From Anastrepha obliqua (Eukaryota; Arthropoda; Insecta; Diptera; Tephritidae), in assembly GCF_027943255.1 (NCBI RefSeq), contig NC_072893.1, positions 21,164,001 through 21,228,000 of the forward strand: a stretch of DNA of 64,000 bases, written 5' to 3'. Within the stretch, counting starts at the first letter, position 1. Each line of letters starts with the position of its first letter. Both the position numbers and the translations under genes were made by a program. The notes beneath the pieces were generated by a model, which saw only the letters and a list, made by a program, of their open reading frames with translations, had not been told where the DNA came from and searched no databases. Shown one piece after another: positions 11,406 to 22,119 of this stretch.

Positions 11406-11897
11406 GTACCCGTGTCCTTAGGGAGAGTTATGAGTTTTCCAAACCTCTTTTGGTCGACCCCCTTCCAGTAAGTATTTCGCCTGGTGTAGCCTCATAGTTT
11501 GGTGCTAGTTACACTCCCTTAGCCTTAGCCCTTCACTCCTAAGCTTTTCTCTGATTGTGTGTTGTCTCATAGCAAAGAAGGGCTCAGGTCCTATTAATAA
11601 CGTGGCCGCAGCCTCTCATGTAAATGCGCTCATTACTTCGTTCCCAGTTATATCCATGAGCTCTGGGACCCGAATTAGCCAGGTCTAACCCAAACTAAAT
11701 ACATACATATTATGCATATATATGTATATCCCGCTAAGAACAGGCATTTCAGAAGCATCCCCAAAAAGTTAAAATTTGATGATTTTAAGAGAACAGAAAC
11801 AACTTATTATACATTTACTAAACCACAGTTATATCTTTTAGAAATATGTTATTAATCGCTTCAAATTTATTATTTTACCAGGGAATAACAACTACAA

Positions 11898-12938
11898 TTA
11901 AAGTTGAACCTTTGACATTGGTAAACCCCTTGCGCCTAAACCGGTAACTTTGTAAGTGCTGCCAGCCTGTGCGGGTAGGTCAGGCGAAGCCGATGTGGTC
12001 ACATACAAAATATCGAGATTGGGACCACCCCAGGCGGCTGAAGTGATTTGTTTGGTGGGGAACTTGATTTCCAGAAGAACTATGCCGGTGCTGCAGATAC
12101 AAAAATTTAAATAATAACTTCTCCTTTCATTACATTTGAATAAGCTTGCCTTGGGTTGACCTTGTAAATGGCATGTCCATTGTTTATGGCAACATAGAGA
12201 TTTCCTTTGCTGTCTATGGTTAAACCGTCGGGCCACAGATTGTCCTGCGGGTTTGAGTTACACAAATTTAATACAACTTTTGGGTTACCTACAAATACAG
12301 AAATTAATGCAACCAGATAACTAAGTCTCATTCACACATCAATCTTTCTTACTTGGTACACCGGCATCAAAGTCATAATCGTACTCTTTCACGTTACAGT
12401 CGGACGTGTCAATGTAGTACATTTTCTTCGTCTGCTCGTTCCAAGCCAAGCCATTGGAAATGCCCACATCCGTCTTCACCACCGTTACTTTGCCACCCTT
12501 TTCATATTTGTACAATGCGCTCGAACGATCATTAAGCACATCGCCCTCATAACGCATAGTGCCGGCAAAGAGGCGACCGCGTGGATCGGCTTTGCCATCG
12601 TTAAAGCGATAAACAACATATTTTTCACCGGGTAGCACTGAAAAGAGTACGCGATCTACTTTGCTTGTCTCGGAAACACCATCCCATGAAACAACTATTA
12701 CACTGCGTCCGGATCCAACGACAAACTTGCCACTCTGACCCTCAATGGGCACGATGAAGGAGGCTAGAGCTATACCCTTGATTTTGCTATGGTACACCTT
12801 GTTCTGCTGGTAGTCATAGCGTAATATTTTGCCAGCATCAATATCGACATAGTAGAGACTCTGCGTCTCGATATCCCAGTGAGGACCTTCACCGAGGTGG
12901 GCGTAAGAGTTTGGTAATGGCTCGATTTTGTACAAGAT
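11898..12938 (-). CDS. regucalcin: regucalcin (SMP-30) copy A, open but without ATG
   Basis: Calcium-binding six-bladed propeller of the SMP-30/gluconolactonase family. Exons on the minus strand: 12938-12353, 12288-12150 and 12090-11898, 918 nt with stop, no internal stop. Metal-site motifs are kept: LGEGPHWD, RFNDGKADP, GISNGLAW and WPDGLTID. Intron 1 is GT-AG; intron 2 starts GCAAGC (GC-AG). About 31 of roughly 195 exon-2 residues differ from copy B by eye. The codon aligned with B's start is ATC, directly after the acceptor, and no other early ATG exists. Module A also lacks the distal exon seen in B and C. Either it is dying, or translation starts in the upstream signal-peptide exon (15541-15621), which joins in phase 0. 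Confidence 0.85.
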
Positions 12939-13239
12939 CTAGGTAAATAAAGTGAATGCTGATTAGAGGCTGTGATTTAAATCTAAATGACATTCATAGG
13001 AATTGTAGGTAATTTTTTTTATTTAATGGGTGTTTGTATTCATGTCCTATCTAGAAGGCATTATCACTTTGGCTTGAACTGATAAACGAATGAGGGGAAT
13101 GAAGGAAGATGTGATATCCCATTGCAAGCTGGTGATAAGTTGTATGCAGCAGACGTTCAGACGTCAAAAGAACATAAGAAATGAAGTCAAAGTTGGCTGA
13201 ACTGCTGGCTGTAACGCTCTGACCTATAGACGTTCGTGG

Positions 13240-13596
13240 GTGACAGCAGAAGACGGAAGGGCGCTCTCGAATCTCCGTAAGAACACTGCCACCCAGTCAC
13301 CTTCCACCTCTGCGATGACAAATCCGAGGCGAACGGCAACTAGTCCGGCTGCCCGTGAGAGCTGTAACGAAGCCAGGGCAAATGAACTCAGCGGGGATAA
13401 AAAAGGACCCCCGGAGAAAAAGGTTGAGAAATGGCAGACAGTTACTAAAAGGGGCAACCAAGAGAAGCCGGGGCATAAGCTAGCCGAGTCAAACAAAAGG
13501 AGCAACCCACGAACAAAACACGTAAAGCCAGAAGCGGTTGTGATAAAAACCGCAGAAGGCCATAGTTATGGAGATGTGCTGAACGGCTTGCGCTGA
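13240..13596 (+). pseudogene. LINE ORF1 (gag-like) fragment
   Basis: An open frame of 118 residues, basic and Ser/Thr/Pro/Lys rich, ending in EAVVIKTAEGHSYGDVLNGL. The VIKPAEGxSYAxVL pattern is the start of the conserved globular part in ORF1 of R1/LOA-type LINEs. The zinc knuckles that should follow are missing. Confidence 0.55.
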
Positions 13597-13717
13597 TGGC
13601 CTGCTGCGGCAATCAAGGTTTGAGAAGTTCTGGAAGAATATACTGGAAGTAACCACCTGTATATCACTTTCCGGATCACTCAACATTAAAAACAAGCAGG
13701 GCACTCGCAAATGGAAC

Positions 13718-14605
13718 ATGGCCAAGCTGAACACTGAAACATTCTTAGCTCACTTTGAAGCTAATTTCATGCCTCACATTAGCGGGAACGCTGGATCCCT
13801 TGCAAGCGCTATGATGCAGCGTATTGCCAAAAGCCGTGGCGGATCGGCGTCCCGTGTGGGGCTACGCTTAAGAAGCCAACCTGTGTACTCGTGGAAATCG
13901 CAGAGTTCAGACAAACCTGCTTCCGTAATGGAAGAAGGTACGCCAGAGCCAGGTGAAAAAGAGAAGTAGCGCCTGACGCTGATGATTTCAGGTGAAAGAC
14001 GCTTAAACAAGCAATCATGGGAAGTAAAAAGGCAAAGGGGTCTAAATAGCAACTCTTGGAGACAGGGCTATAAAATTGTAAGGGGGAAGCTAAACGCCAA
14101 CTCCACAGCTCCCCATCTAGACAGTGATGCTATCAGCAAAATGGGGATAGACAATTTCTCACATACTCTATGATAACCAATACTCTTTGCTTGCGGGAGA
14201 AGGCCTGGAATATGTTTGAGAAACTCTTACAGCGCAGGCTTGCAGAGTCTATTGACTCTTGAGGAAGTGAATTACTTCTTAAATCAGTTTTTCTCGGGCC
14301 ACAGATCCTTCAGGAGATATCTATACCGCTTGGGCAAGGTAAGCGATCCCAAGTGCATATACGAATTGCGAAGCGTCGAGCGATGATACTGAACACACGT
14401 TTCTTAGTTGTGACAGATGGCTCGCGGTAAGAGATGCTCTGAGGAAGCAGATTGGCGACATGGCGCCAAGCAACATAATCAGCAAAATGCTGGAACGCGA
14501 GGATAGGAACAAGGTAAAGAGATACATCGAGGACGTACTACGGAAAATTAGATACACCTCACACAGTGCAACAAAGCAAAGCCGCATAGAGAGAGAGGGG
14601 CCCAA
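13718..14605 (+). pseudogene. LINE ORF2 remnants (linker and C-terminal end)
   Basis: 13720-14110 resembles the segment between endonuclease and RT: KWNMAKLNTETFLAHF, then in another frame EIAEFRQTCFRNGRRYARA. 14240-14600 matches the ORF2 tail: LNQFFSGHRSFRRYLYRLGK, DPKCIY, then TFLSCDRWLAVRDALRKQ and MLEREDRNKVKRYIEDVL, a Cys-containing region followed by paired helices. No FADD/YADD motif lies between them, so the polymerase core is deleted. Several frame changes. Confidence 0.65.
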
Positions 14606-14610
14606 TCAGA

Positions 14611-15486
14611 CGAGCTTATAGCATGAAAACTGCTTACAAATACGGTGAACCCAGACATGATTGAATAGAATTGGTCCGTTCTGAGCCCTTCTGAAGTAAT
14701 GCAGAAAGTAGTCCCGAGAAGGTTGTTTCCCTAGAAGGAGAGGAGGGATTGTTTTGGTGGTCACACTACTCGACGCAGTAGACGACGGTCGATGGAAGGA
14801 ATTTTGAACCCTACTTCGCACACCAAAAAAAGCCACTTATTGTGCATATTTCAATAAGTTTGCGGGATACCTTTATGAAATAAACTTTTGAGGTGACTGG
14901 CTTGTATTTTTCCTTCATACAAAAAAAAAAAAAATATGTCAGTGCTATTGTCTTACAGCTGCAATGTAATAAATATTTTGTAAGGTTTACAACAAATTTA
15001 CGAAGATTTTAGCGTTTTAACAAAAGTTTAAGTAAAGGAAGCAGCTGGTTTAAAAGCAAGATCGGTATTGTTTTTTCGAAGAAAAAAGTTTAAGTTGCGT
15101 TTACAATTGATTTCAGGCAAATAAAAGCGGCCATGTGTGTATTAGTTAATATTTTTAGGCTTTTTCTGAAATTTATAAGGAATGCCAGCACTTAAGCTAC
15201 ATTGGCCCAATGCTGTAGGTATGTAGGTACATAGGCAGGTACATAGGTGAAATGGTTGAATTGCCAGTCTGACACTCCTCAAGTTGCACTAAAGCGCCGG
15301 TTTGCGTCCAGTGCTGTACCTTTTCATAATATTATAGAGTTGGCTTTGAAAACTTCCTGCCCAGTTGAGGTCTTTGTGCTTCAGAAAATACAGTTTGCGC
15401 AATAAAAAACGCATTTCAAGTATGACAAAATCGAATCATAAAAAAATCACTTAGTTCCGTTTCACAACCTTATGAATATTTATGGT
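14611..15486. other. regucalcin A 5' intron, no further gene
   Basis: After the LINE end the sequence is collinear with B 31690-31990 and 33800-34045 (for example CACAGCTGCAATGTAATAAA near 14955). No coding frame recognised. The A copy passes directly from the first block to the second near 15150, so it lacks the 1.8 kb found in B and C. Confidence 0.6.
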
Positions 15487-15621
15487 TTATTCCCCAAACA
15501 CAACTAAATAGTTTCCTCTTAATTCCCGCAGCTTATTTACCGTTGCTTCCTCGTCAATTTCCACCCCATTGGCGCTTGAGCACAAAATAAGTGAAATTAT
15601 TATTAAACTTAACAGATCCAT
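15487..15621 (-). CDS. 44-codon signal-peptide ORF, copy A
   Basis: An intact minus-strand ORF of 44 residues. Residues 1-19 (MDLLSLIIISLILCSSANG) look like a classical signal peptide with cleavage after Gly19. The remaining 25 residues are acidic, then KLRELRG, ending YLVVFGE, with no Cys. TATAAAG lies at 15752-15758 and an initiator-like TTCAGTAG at 15724. The TAA stop is part of an AATAAA. Codon 27 (ACG) is followed by GTAAAT, a plausible splice donor at 15540. Splicing from there to 12938 would fuse 27 residues in frame to regucalcin A. So it is either a free secreted peptide or the first coding exon of a secreted regucalcin. I recognise no family. Confidence 0.6.
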   Translation of the reverse strand: MDLLSLIIISLILCSSANGVEIDEEATVNKLRELRGNYLVVFGE

Positions 15622-15723
15622 TGCTTTAATTTATTAGAAAAAATGTATGCAGGCACTAAATTCCGCCTTCGCGAAGAACAAACCGAGTGAGGCACAACAC
15701 AGCGCGGCGTTACAAGACACTAC

Positions 15724-15758
15724 TGAAGCCTTGAATGTGACTGCAGTGGCGCTTTATA
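15724..15758 (-). promoter_or_regulatory. TATA box and initiator for signal-peptide ORF A
   Basis: Minus strand: TATAAAG at 15758-15752 and TTCAGT with the presumed +1 A at 15724, 34 nt apart. That is slightly longer than the usual 30-32. The leader to the ATG would be about 103 nt. The same pair occurs in copies B and C. Confidence 0.55.
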
Positions 15759-15867
15759 AGTTTACATTTTAAGTTACTGCCGATCACCGAAGTCAGAGAC
15801 CCTACAAAACTAAATCAAAAGGCGCAAACAAAGAGTTGAATGAGTAAAAAGTGATTAGTTATTTTAA

Positions 15868-18364
15868 CCCTTAACTGGTATCGTGGGGGACGCGCAGACC
15901 CCACGCGTTTTATTTTTTTGAATTTCTTAAAAACTACGCATAGTACGCGACTGCCGTTTTGAGTAATCTCATTACGTCGCGACACGCGGCGGGTGTCGGA
16001 CGTTCGGCGCTGAAGCTTTTACCAGAGCGGAGCTACGTACGTTGCGGGGGCCGTGCGGACCCCACTATACCAGTTGCGTAAGTTTTTAGTAAATATTTTA
16101 TTTAACTTATTTGTTTGTTTTACAGTTATTTTGCTAAGATGGCCAGACCTTTGAGTAATAGGACTATAGAAGAAATACTGAACGAGGATTCTGACTCCGA
16201 ATCAGTACTCGGTGGCCATCTAGAAGAACATATCAGTGACAATGATGGAATTAGCGATTGTGAGAAGCCGCCAACACAAGACTCAGATAGCAGTGAGGAT
16301 CTGGGTCCAGAAATTGAAGCATGTTCTTCGAAGAGTGAAGATGAACCTGTTGCAGGACCGAGTCAGAGCAGTTACTATGGAAAAAATAAATACAAATGGT
16401 CTAAAAATCCACCAGCAGCTTCTCGAACTCGTCAACATAACATCGTTAGACAAAGGCCTGGATTGATTGGTCCAGCAGCGTCAAAAAATGAGATGACTAC
16501 CAAAGAACCATTTGAACTACTTATAGATGGTAATATTATACAAATTATAACTAACCATACAAACGAAAAGATTACAGAGAGTTCAGAAAAATATTCCACA
16601 GTGGCGTTTTGGACAAATCATGTTTCTGAAACGGAGATGAAAGCTTTTATAGGTCTTATGCTACTGGCCGGAGTATTCAAATCTGGACATGAAGATGTAG
16701 AATCTTTGTGGGCCACAGACGGAACTGGTCGCGAAATTTTTAGAACAACCATGGCATTGAAAAGATTTTTGTTCATTTTGGCAAATCTACGGTTTGATGA
16801 TATTGCATCAAGGTAGGAACGAAAGACTGTAAATCGGGCGGCATTGATTTCTGAAGTGTTTGACAGATTTATAGAAAATTGTCAGAAAAATTACAGTTGT
16901 TCGGAATATATAACCATTGACGAAATGTTATGTCCATTTCGAGGCCGATGTTTGTTCCGGGCTTACATGAAATCAAAGCCAGCTAAATATGGCATCAAAA
17001 TATTATGCCTATGTGATGCTAAGACTCACTATTTATATAATGCTTTCATATATACTGGGAAACAGCATGATCGTACCAGGTGTCAACAATCCATACTAAC
17101 ACAATCCGTACTACAGTTAGCTACTCCAATTTTTGGATCAAACAGAAATATAACAGCAGATAATTGGTTTTCTTCAGTGGAGCTGGTAGATACATTGCTG
17201 GAAAAGAATTTGACTTATGTTGGGACATTGAGAAAAAATAAACGTGAAATCCCCTCCCAATTTCAACCAAATAAACAACGTCAACCTGGAACAACTATCT
17301 TTGGATTTACGGCGAGCAAAACACTTCTCAGCTTCTTTTGTACCGAAAAAGAATCAGAGTGTAATAATGATTTCTTCAATGCACCACAACCAAACTGTCA
17401 ATGAAAGATCTGGGAAACCTGAAATAATAGAGTTTTACAATTCCACAAAAGGTGGAGTTGATGCTTTAGACCAAAAGTGCGCTAATTACTCTGTAGCTCG
17501 CAGAACACGACGTTGGCCAAGTGTAGTGTTTGCTGGAATACTAAATATTGCTTGTGCGAACGGCTGTGTGTTATGGAAAAGTTCAAATACTGAAAAAAAA
17601 AAAAATGAAAAGGAAGAACTACATAAAATCAGCTGGGATGGAATTAATAAAAGAACATGTCATAAATCGGAAAGCTGAGTATTCAATGTACCCACGAGAA
17701 CTGCGAGAAAAGATTGATCGTTTAGTAGCATCTTATAATATAACTGCAACATCTGTGACTAATTCCACGCCTGAAGTTGCCACCTCGAGCCGAAATGATC
17801 TAAAAAGAGGGCGCTTTTACTTATGTGATAGAAAAAAAGACGGGAAATTTGTTACAAAATGCAATAATTGCAAGCATTTCATTTGCAAATTGCACAGTAG
17901 CACAAAAGTACTGTGTGATAGTTGTCAAGACTGAAATTAGTCCACTTATAATGTTCCTAAACACTTCGGTTTATAATTTTGTGTTGATTTTTTTCTAATA
18001 CGTTGAAATACTTATGTTTTAGTTTATTTTTTCAAAGTTGATTTTATAAGAAATAAGAAAACATACATATGTTAGCTAAAGACTTTCGAAATAATAGTTT
18101 TTTTTTTTATTTTTATAGTGGTAAGAAAAAAATACCAAAAAATTGTCCAAATTTTGTGATCCCTTGTAGTAAATAAGTTAAAAGAAGTATGGTATATGAA
18201 TAAAAACTTATTAATTTCATAAAACAAGCTTGTTATTTGTCCTATCAAAATAATTCTTGAAAAAAATTGTAGATATTTGTATCCTAGAATCTAATTTTAA
18301 TAGGGGGCCGCGCGGCCCCCACGATACTAGTTTCGTTAGTCAAATTTACGATACCAGTTAAGGG
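15868..18364 (+). mobile_element. piggyBac-like DNA transposon, family 2
   Basis: TTAA flanks both ends (15864-15867 and 18365-18368). The terminal inverted repeats are CCCTTAACTGGTATCGT, identical over 17 bp, and a GTGGGGG/CCCCCAC motif is repeated subterminally. Length is 2,497 bp. The empty site is visible in module B near 34434, where the flanking bases are continuous, so the insertion is specific to module A. Confidence 0.95.
16139..17934 (+). pseudogene. piggyBac transposase, nonsense and frameshift mutations
   Basis: The start ATG at 16139 follows a TTGTTTTACAG acceptor-like site. The acidic N-terminus (SDSESVLGG, SDSSEDLGPE) leads into the DDE_Tnp_1_7 domain: ITIDEMLCPFRG (first Asp), ITADNWFSS (second Asp) and STKGGVDALDQKC (third Asp). 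The Cys-rich C-terminus has CNNCKHFICKLH and CDSC. Damage: an in-frame TAG at 16814-16816, a frame change near 17325, and another at the A-run near 17590. All catalytic Asp codons remain, so decay looks fairly recent. Confidence 0.92.
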
Positions 18365-18405
18365 TTAATGTTTTTGCACGACCTGTTGCCTGGTTTGAAA
18401 GCAAA

Positions 18406-18700
18406 GTCTACCGCCGAAGTAGTGTAAAATTAATGTAGACTAGCGCAGATGCTTGAAGTAGAGTTTTGCGCTAGACTACACCAGTGGTGTTCTTCGTAAT
18501 TTTGATAAATCTTAACTCGTTTTGCTGTTTTTCCTTTAAGCAGCAGGTGTTGGACATTACTAAAGGGTGTTAACAGGTGTTACTTTGAATAGTCCGCTAT
18601 TTCGCTAGATGTCACTTTTGAAGTTGTAATTTTTTGATATTTGACAAGCAGAAACTACGCCATTAATAAAAATGAAACGATACCCGCTTATACAACTCAT
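18406..18700. other. spacer between module A and mariner fragment
   Basis: No coding frame. TATTTGACAAGCAG and neighbouring sequence near 18640 may belong to the 5' end of the mariner-like fragment that follows. Confidence 0.4.
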
Positions 18701-19380
18701 AGATATTATAATTCACTAAAAAATGGTGAAAATCTGGCAGAGACGGTTCGTAAACTCGAACATTTTTGGGTCATCGTGAAGCACCTTGTCGGAACGCAAT
18801 GCAGAAATTGGTGAAAATATTCGAATTTCGAGCTGTTGTTGTTAATGATGTGAAGCATAAAAACCGTGCACGACGCTCAAGAACAGCCGAAAGTGTTGAA
18901 GAAAACCCTGGTTTGTCCATTCGTCGTCGTTCTTTGGAATTAGGCTTTCCATAAACGTCATTACACCGTATTTTGCATAAAGATTTGGGTCTTAAGGCCT
19001 ATAAAGTCCAGTTAACACAAGAACTCAAGCCAGCCGATCATCAACAACGTCGTGTCTTTGCTGATTGGGTCGTTGCAATGCATGAAGATGATCCGGAATT
19101 CCAATTTCAGTGATGAGGTCCATTTCCACCTCGGTGGTTTCGTCGGATCTGGGGCTCAGAATCCAACAAATCCAAGAGTTATTGTTAAAAAGTCTTTCCA
19201 TCCTCGACATGTGACTGTTTGGTGCGGTTTATGGACCGGCTCAGTCATTTGACCTTACTTTTTCGAAAATGAAGCTGGAGCAACAGTTACGGTGAATGGA
19301 TTGCGTTATAGAGAGATGATTAACGAGTTTTTATGGCCGGAATTGGATGGTATTGATCTGGATATAGGAATTGGATGGTA
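18700..19380 (+). pseudogene. mariner-like (DD41D/rosa type) transposase, 5' half
   Basis: The plus-strand frames read RRSRTAESVEENPGLSIRRR, then LHKDLGLKAYKVQLTQEL and HQQRRVFADWVVAM, the helix-turn-helix end and linker of mariner-like transposases. They continue with FSDEVHFHLGGFV (first catalytic Asp) and VTVWCGLWTGSVI, and stop after YREMINEFLWPELDGIDLD. The rest, including the second and third Asp, is missing. Several frame changes occur. Its family matches the minus-strand fragment at 43.4-44.0 kb. Confidence 0.75.
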
Positions 19381-19383
19381 CTG

Positions 19384-20409
19384 ATAGGGATAAACGCTAA
19401 AAAAAACACTTTTTTCATGAATTTATTGTAGCGAAACGGTTCAAGTCAGTTTATTAAGAGTTGTTGCATATTATAAAGTAACATTTCAAGAATATTTGAT
19501 AAAATTTTCATGTAAAAATATTGCAAAATGAGCGATTGAGAGCACATTTACGTAGACGTCTTTTCAAAAATACATTTTGCAGTAGTCAGCATATCTCAGC
19601 GTAGAATCATCTGAAATCAAAAAAATCGAATAATTTAGTTAAAGTATGAGTTAAACTTCCCCCCAACGTTTATTTTGACGATTTATTTTCATTTTCAGAC
19701 ATTTGGTAGTCGTTTGAAGTAAAAAGTGATTTTTGACGAAAAAATGCCGTCATTTTGTAGGTGTAAAACCACCTTAATATAAAAAAAAATGGCGAAAAAA
19801 AACGTTGGGGGGAGGTTTTTTATATGTGAAATATGTGTGCAAAATTTCAAAAGGATCGGTTGAGTAGTTTTAAAATGCCAATGACTACGAACTTTAAAAA
19901 AAAAGGTTCGAGAAAACCGCGTTTAAAGTTTGTAACGTACTACGCGCGCAACTGCAGCGCCTCGGCAGATGTTTGAGGCGGCTCGGCTTTATGCTCTATA
20001 ACTTAAAAAGTTTTGCTCGGATTGACTTAAAATTTTAACACGGTATTTTTGAAATGTTTTACTACAATAACATGCAAAAAAAATCGATTTTTATCCCTTA
20101 ACCCCCCCCTTAAATAATACCTCACAGAAATAAGTATATGTGCAAGGGTATTTTCATATGAAAAACTATAAAGAAGCAGGAGAAAGGTTGAACCAAGAAT
20201 TTTAATATATATTTAGAAAAAATAGGAACAAAAAAGTATACAACAAAAAATCAACTTGACTAAACTTATTAAATTAAAAAAGGAATTAAAATAACTTTCT
20301 ATGAAATAAGTTTATGTGCATTGGCCTTTCACTTTACGCTTTTTTTCAACGTTTCTACAACTTTCAAATTTCTAATAATTAATAAGTTTTCCATTTTTCC
20401 ATTTGCCAT
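19384..20409. other. non-coding region, possible MITE
   Basis: No gene. The ends look weakly inverted: TAGGGATAAACGCTAAAAAA near 19386, and AAAATCGATTTTTATCCCTT read from the other strand near 20100. A dispersed non-coding element of about 720 bp is possible. The match is short, so I do not claim a family. Confidence 0.3.
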
Positions 20410-21372
20410 TTAATTTATACGTTTAGGCATAGAGTCTGCCAAGTTTTGAAGAGTGGAATCACCTATCTTATCTCACTCTTCCACTAAAGCACTTTTCAGG
20501 TCTTTGATTGTCTCAAACTGCCAACCATTTATATAAATAAAGGCCGACAATATTCCCCAGAGGTCCTCAATTGGATTTAAATCGGGACTTAGTGCTGGCC
20601 AATCCAGAACTGAAATTTTTCTTGACGATAGAAAGGCCCTAGTTAAACGAGGCGAGGATTGAGGAATTGTCTCTCTGGAAAAACCTGTCGTCTCCGTATG
20701 TGTTTCCCGCAAACTCAATAAAAAAAAAATAATCTTATATTTTAACATAGAATTCTGCGTTGGTTTTTGTCGGAATAAAACAAATTGAAGACTTTCCACC
20801 ATGTCCGAAAGCGGCCCAAAGCATCAAAGATCCGCCACTGTAGTTCCGCTTATGACGCGTTTGCCGTGGTTGCCTAAGGTCCCGCCAATATTTCTGGCAA
20901 CCATCTAGAGCATCTAAGTTGAACTTTTTTTCGTCCGAAAATACAACGTTTCGGAATTCGTTAGCCCAAAATTTATATTTTCCGGCAAATGCTAAACGAG
21001 CCTTAATGTGGCGTGCTAATAGTCTTGGTACCGGCTCCCCCGCAAACAATATTTAAGTGTTCCGTCCTCGACCCAAATTTGATGTATTCGTCTATCGGTG
21101 GCCTTAAGCCTTAAATGGTGTTTGATTTCCTTGCAAGACATTTCTTTTTGAGCAGCCAGACGACAAATTTCTCATTTGCATCTGCTGTTGATGTTAGTTG
21201 GCCTGCCGCTTGGTTTGAGTTGACCATATGTTTCTGGATTTTTAAGAAAGTTGCTGATGGTATTCCTATGCCGATTTACTCCAGCAGTAATTTCATGAAT
21301 ACTTTTGCCACTTTCGCTCAGCCCTTTAATCAGGCCAAGCTCTTCATCGGATAAATGGCTTCCACGTGGCAT
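20410..21372 (-). pseudogene. Tc1-like transposase, multiply broken
   Basis: Minus strand, in order: MPRGSHLSDEELGLIKGLSE and GVNRHRNTISNFLKNP (paired-type helix-turn-helix) with the GRPTN hook. Then FRNVVFSDEKKFNLDALDG (first Asp) and GGSLMLWAAFGHGGKS. Then LDWPALSPDLNPIEDLWG, the C-terminal block with the Tc1-type catalytic Glu. The frames shift between 21172 and 21049 and again near 20735. A TGA at 20473 replaces an expected Trp before DKIGDSTLQNLADSMPKRI. Terminal repeats were not resolved. Confidence 0.85.
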
Positions 21373-21459
21373 TCTACAGATTAACCCATCAATAATGCAA
21401 TTATTCTTTGTTCAAAAAAAGTAATCTGTTCTACTTACATTTTTCTTTATGATATCAAT

Positions 21460-21840
21460 GCAAATGCTGGGTCCCAGGCCACAGAGATATACCAGGGAAC
21501 TGTAGGGCAGACCAACTTGCAAGGGAAGGTACCTGTATGCCAGACATAAGTAATTTTATGGAGGAGGAGGAATTGGAAACAATTCAACACCTTTTTTGCA
21601 CATGCCCGGCTCTAGCCAGAAGCAGAAACCGATTTTTAAAATCCTACTTCTTAACGAATATAGATAATCTATACACTTTAGGTATCAACAACCTTTTACG
21701 CTTTGCCAAAAGCTCAGGATGGTTCAATATGGAAAGGGAAATGTAGCCCAGCCCCCGCGGCTCACAACGGACCCATTCCGTGGTCTAAGTGGCATCGTTG
21801 TCTCTATGTGCGATGCGGCTGCCAAACCTACCTACCTAAT
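21460..21840 (+). pseudogene. LINE 3' end: RNase H tail and Cys-rich terminus
   Basis: WVPGHRDIPGNCRADQLARE is the last conserved stretch of a LINE RNase H. It is followed by EELETIQHLFCTCPALARSR, then LGINNLLRFAKSSGWFNMER and a stop. The 3' flank ends in CCTACCTACCTAA. This is the 3' tail of an RNase H-bearing LINE (I/LOA-like). 5' truncated. Confidence 0.75.
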
Positions 21841-21920
21841 GCAAATAGCTCAAAATTTTTTCATAACTTGCTCTCTATGCTTGCCAAATCAATACTGATC
21901 TTTGATTGCACATCTACTTA

Positions 21921-22119
21921 TCTATACTAATATTATAAAGAGGAAAACTTTGTTTGTTTGTTTGTAACGAATAGGCTCAAAAACTACTGGATCGATTTTA
22001 AAAATTCTTTCACCATTCGAAAACTACATTATCCACGAGTAACATGGATTACATTTTATTTTGGAAAAAAATAGGGTTCCGTAAGATATTTGGATTTTTC
22101 GGACACAAACTGAAAAAAA
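21921..22119 (+). mobile_element. Helitron-like 5' end fragment
   Basis: Begins TCTATACTAATATTATAAAG at 21921, as in the inverted copy ending at 4598, and continues with AAACTACTGGATCGATTTTA. It is followed immediately by a second Helitron-like 5' end at 22120. Confidence 0.55.

Larger units (their letters stand above)
13010..14836 (+). mobile_element. R1/LOA-like LINE, internally deleted
   Basis: Inserted in the regucalcin copy A intron: modules A and B align on both sides (before about 13010, and from about 14838, TTGTGCATATTTCAA). It keeps an ORF1 piece, the endonuclease-to-RT linker and the C-terminal end of ORF2 in order. The catalytic RT core is missing. It is antisense to the regucalcin gene. 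The exact ends and target duplication were not resolved. Confidence 0.7.
11748..18405 (-). repeat. duplicated regucalcin module A
   Basis: Homologous to module B (30.3-34.5 kb) from the 3' flank (11748 onwards, GGAAGCATCCCCAAAA type sequence) through the regucalcin exons, the 5' intron and the signal-peptide ORF. It ends shortly after the second piggyBac, where GACCTGTTG and GGTTTGA match B and similarity then stops near 18405. Two later insertions interrupt it: an R1-like LINE (about 13010-14836) and piggyBac 2 (15868-18364). It lacks about 1.8 kb of intron that B and C share. It therefore split off before B and C separated. Confidence 0.85.
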
